7,490 bases of DNA, from NCBI GenBank assembly GCA_964508895.1, contig CAZDWF010000151.1:1-7490 (forward strand). Direction: 5' to 3'. Positions 5,645-7,490 of this stretch are shown here, one piece after another (position 1 is the stretch's first letter; each line of letters starts with the position of its first letter). Source of the stretch: M55B132 sp964508895 (lineage in GTDB: Bacteria > Bacteroidota > Bacteroidia > Bacteroidales > B18-G4). Below the pieces are notes generated by a model. The model was given only the letters and a program-made list of their open reading frames with translations, had not been told where the DNA came from and did no database searches. The position numbers and the translations under genes were made by a program.

Positions 5645-6904
5645 TTATTTTTTAATCTCATCAATCGTATCAATAATCTTATAAAGCTTATCGGACCTTC
5701 TCAGGAATGTGTCAGCAGGAATGGAACAAAGATCTCCCTTTATTGCCTTATCAACATTTTTCAAGTCAACTCTTATTTCTGAAGCTTTGCCTTTGTAAAC
5801 TCCGGTTGTAGGACCAATAATGTAGATGTCATCTCCAGGAATAAGATCATTTGTTTCAATTTTAATTTCAGCAACTTTGAGCTTGGAGAAATAATTGGTG
5901 ACTTTACCCACATAAATTTTCTTTTTAGTAGCATGGCTCCCATACTTCTCAGACCATTCACCCATTTTTCTCCCTAAATAATATCCATCCCAGAAACCAC
6001 GATTATAAACACTGTCAAGCCGAGTGTTCCATTCATCAATTTTCTCTGGTGTATAACTTCCCTCCTGAATTGCTTTTACAGCTTCTTTATAACATTCTGT
6101 TACGGTTTTTACATATTCAGGCGATCTTCCCCGTCCTTCTATCTTTAATACTTTAACTCCTGCTTGTAGTATTTTATCCAGAAAGCCAATTGTCTTAAGA
6201 TCTTTCGGAGACATTATATATTCATTATCAACTTCAAGTTCCACTCCTCCGTCTTTATCTGTTACTTTATAGGGTCTTCGGCATAACTGTAAACAAGCAC
6301 CACGATTGGCAGAATAATTCATATTATCCAGACTGAGATAACACTTTCCTGAAATAGCCATGCACAAAGCACCATGAGAAAAGATCTCAATCTGTATAAG
6401 ATTACCAGAAGGTCCTGTTATATTTTGATTTTCAATTTCATTGGTAATTTGTGCAACTTGCTCAAGTGACAATTCTCTGGCTGTTACCATCACATCAGCA
6501 AACTGAGAGTAATATTTTACAGCTTCAATATTGGAAATATTGGTTTGTGTCGACATATGTATCTCCATTTCAACCTTTAAACAATATTGAATTACAGCTT
6601 GATCAGAAGCTATAATAGCAGAAATGCCACTTTCTTTTGCAGTATCAACAATGATCTTCATTTCTTCTATCTCGTTGTTATAAATAACAGTGTTCAGTGT
6701 TAAATATGTTTTTATATTGTGCTCACTGCAAATTCTGCTGATCTCTCGAAGATCTTCTATAGTAAAATTTTGAGAAGATTTCGACCTCATATTCAACTTT
6801 CCAACACCAAAATATACTGAATCAGCTCCCCCCTGAATGGCTGCCATCATTGATTCATAAGAGCCTACAGGCGACATAACTTCAATTTTATTCTTATCTT
6901 TCAT
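5645..6904 (-). CDS. U32-family protein, TrhP/YegQ-like (tRNA hydroxylation)
   Basis: This 419-residue U32 'peptidase' family protein belongs to a family whose E. coli members TrhP (YegQ) and RlhA (YdcP) are needed for 5-hydroxyuridine at tRNA position 34 and hydroxycytidine in 23S rRNA. The length is close to TrhP and far shorter than RlhA, so a TrhP-like role is the better guess. The N-terminal TIM-barrel part starts with SPVGSYESMMAAIQGGADSVYFG (11-33). The U32 signature spans 173-191 (EIFSHGALC, then GKCYLS). Cys181, Cys188, Cys204 and Cys208 are the conserved cysteines thought to hold an iron-sulfur cluster. MSPKDL (231-236) and KIEGRGRSPEYV (254-265) are also typical, and a small beta-barrel-like C-terminal region (about 328-400) follows. 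There is no signal peptide. The start is supported by a -7 element 7 bp upstream. True protease activity is unlikely but not excluded. Confidence 0.85.
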   Translation of the reverse strand: MKDKNKIEVMSPVGSYESMMAAIQGGADSVYFGVGKLNMRSKSSQNFTIEDLREISRICSEHNIKTYLTLNTVIYNNEIEEMKIIVDTAKESGISAIIASDQAVIQYCLKVEMEIHMSTQTNISNIEAVKYYSQFADVMVTARELSLEQVAQITNEIENQNITGPSGNLIQIEIFSHGALCMAISGKCYLSLDNMNYSANRGACLQLCRRPYKVTDKDGGVELEVDNEYIMSPKDLKTIGFLDKILQAGVKVLKIEGRGRSPEYVKTVTECYKEAVKAIQEGSYTPEKIDEWNTRLDSVYNRGFWDGYYLGRKMGEWSEKYGSHATKKKIYVGKVTNYFSKLKVAEIKIETNDLIPGDDIYIIGPTTGVYKGKASEIRVDLKNVDKAIKGDLCSIPADTFLRRSDKLYKIIDTIDEIKK

Positions 6905-6911
6905 GTTGTTG

Positions 6912-6919
6912 CAAAATTA
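6912..6919 (-). promoter_or_regulatory. -7 promoter element of the U32 gene
   Basis: The minus strand reads TAATTTTG, an exact match, ending 7 bp before the ATG at 6904. The RNA should begin at or next to the start codon. No clear -33 TTTG lies at the right distance. Confidence 0.55.
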
Positions 6920-7059
6920 CAATAAAGTTCTAAATGCTCTAAAAGAATCATTGTCATAACTTTTTTGTTATAATGAATTATTTACAGCTTCTTTTTTTGT
7001 CATACATAAATTGAAATGGTTCAACTGGAAAATTGTTCATATTTGTTGGTTAAGTTTCC

Positions 7060-7067
7060 TAATTTTG
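7060..7067 (+). promoter_or_regulatory. -7 promoter element of the tricorn-like protease gene
   Basis: TAATTTTG fits TAnnTTTG and ends 21 bp before the ATG at 7089, giving a leader of about 15 nt. TTTG at 7042-7045 and TTG at 7033-7035 are both off the usual -33 spacing. Confidence 0.5.
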
Positions 7068-7088
7068 CAGTAATAAATCCTTAAGCTC

Positions 7089-7490
7089 ATGAAACGTATT
7101 ACAATTTTTCTAATTTCCTTTTTCATTATAAGCATAATTATTGCCCAAGATACTCCTCTATGGTTGCGGTATCCTGCTATATCACCTGATGGAGAAACCA
7201 TTGTATTCTCATACCAGGGAGACCTTTACACTGTTCATGCTACAGGTGGGGAAGCGAAAATTCTTAGTATGCATGAAGCATATGATTACATGCCCGTTTG
7301 GTCACCAGATGGTGAAACAATTGCTTTTGCCTCAAGAAGGTTTGGGAATTATGATATTTATACTATTCCTGAAAAAGGTGGGAAGGCTAAAAGGATAACA
7401 ACAAATTCCTCGAGTGAGTATCCCACTACTTTTACTTCCGATGGTAAGTATATATTATTCTCGGCATATATACAGGACGTTCCTGGAAAT
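7089..7490 (+). CDS. tricorn-like secreted protease, N-terminal part (cut by window end)
   Basis: The first 134 codons are present; the frame is still open at the window edge. Residues 1-19 form a signal peptide (Lys-Arg, then a long Ile/Phe/Leu stretch, with likely cleavage after Ala19 before QDTP), so the protein is exported. After it come WD40-like/PD40 beta-propeller repeats: LRYPAISPDGETIVFSYQGD (26-45), MPVWSPDGETIAFASRR (68-84) and YPTTFTSDGKYILFSA (111-126), each with the SPDG-type turn, and GNYDIYTIPEKGG (86-98). WLRYPAISPDG directly after a signal peptide is the usual opening of Bacteroidota tricorn-protease homologues. These are large (about 1000 residues) proteins with propeller domains, a PDZ domain and a C-terminal S41 serine protease domain. 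The protease part lies outside the window, so a TolB-like protein without a protease domain remains possible. Confidence 0.8.
   Translation, partial: MKRITIFLISFFIISIIIAQDTPLWLRYPAISPDGETIVFSYQGDLYTVHATGGEAKILSMHEAYDYMPVWSPDGETIAFASRRFGNYDIYTIPEKGGKAKRITTNSSSEYPTTFTSDGKYILFSAYIQDVPGN

Noticed and set aside
6951..6974. An E. coli-like sigma-70 promoter: TTGTCA at 6951-6956 and TATAAT at 6969-6974, with an ATAAC/GTTAT inverted repeat
   Set aside because: Spacing is only 12 bp, the phylum uses a different -7/-33 consensus, and TAnnTTTG elements already explain both flanking genes. The inverted repeat is short and AT-rich.
6999..7010. GTCATACATAAA shared with 2616-2627
   Set aside because: One 12-bp match in a 7.5-kb AT-rich window is expected by chance and has no common context.

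Overview
The window looks like chromosomal DNA of a low-GC Bacteroidota, probably a free-living or environmental member of the Bacteroidales/Marinilabiliales/Cytophagales side. The evidence is an exact copy of the phylum's -7 promoter element (TAnnTTTG) a short distance before every gene that could use one, the near absence of Shine-Dalgarno sites, and the protein types: an SDR-type threonine dehydrogenase, a TyrRS opening with MNFVEEL, a short U32 protein and a tricorn-like secreted protease. All genes look chromosomal and housekeeping-like. I see no mobile-element, phage, CRISPR, rRNA or tRNA gene.

Layout, left to right. An AT-rich gap (1-157) precedes an SDR-type L-threonine 3-dehydrogenase (+, 158-1120). 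This converges on tyrS (-, 1192-2466) across a rho-independent terminator. A 323-bp divergent gap (2467-2789) carries heptamer repeats and a 25-bp perfect inverted repeat. A two-gene operon follows (+): an extended SDR reductase/epimerase (2790-3815) and, one base later, a long-chain flavodoxin with an atypical phosphate loop (3817-4341). This converges on a PHP-family histidinol-phosphatase-like gene (-, 4425-5261). Next is a 383-bp gap (5262-5644) with two tandem related elements of about 120-130 bp, each ending in the same intrinsic terminator read on the minus strand, followed by a 13-unit heptamer-periodic tract. A U32-family (TrhP/YegQ-like) gene (-, 5645-6904) and, divergently, the 5' end of a tricorn-like protease gene (+, 7089 to the window edge) complete the window.

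The genes do not form one pathway. Threonine catabolism, tRNA charging, a redox pair (SDR plus flavodoxin), a phosphoesterase, a probable RNA-hydroxylation protein and an exported peptidase lie side by side, mostly with their own promoters. The unusual material is mainly between the genes: (1) the tandem minus-strand RNA-like elements before the PHP gene; (2) degenerate 7-bp-period tracts with a different heptamer in four intergenic gaps; (3) several start codons so close to the -7 element that the mRNAs should be leaderless or nearly so. Within the genes, the flavodoxin's altered FMN-phosphate loop is the main oddity.
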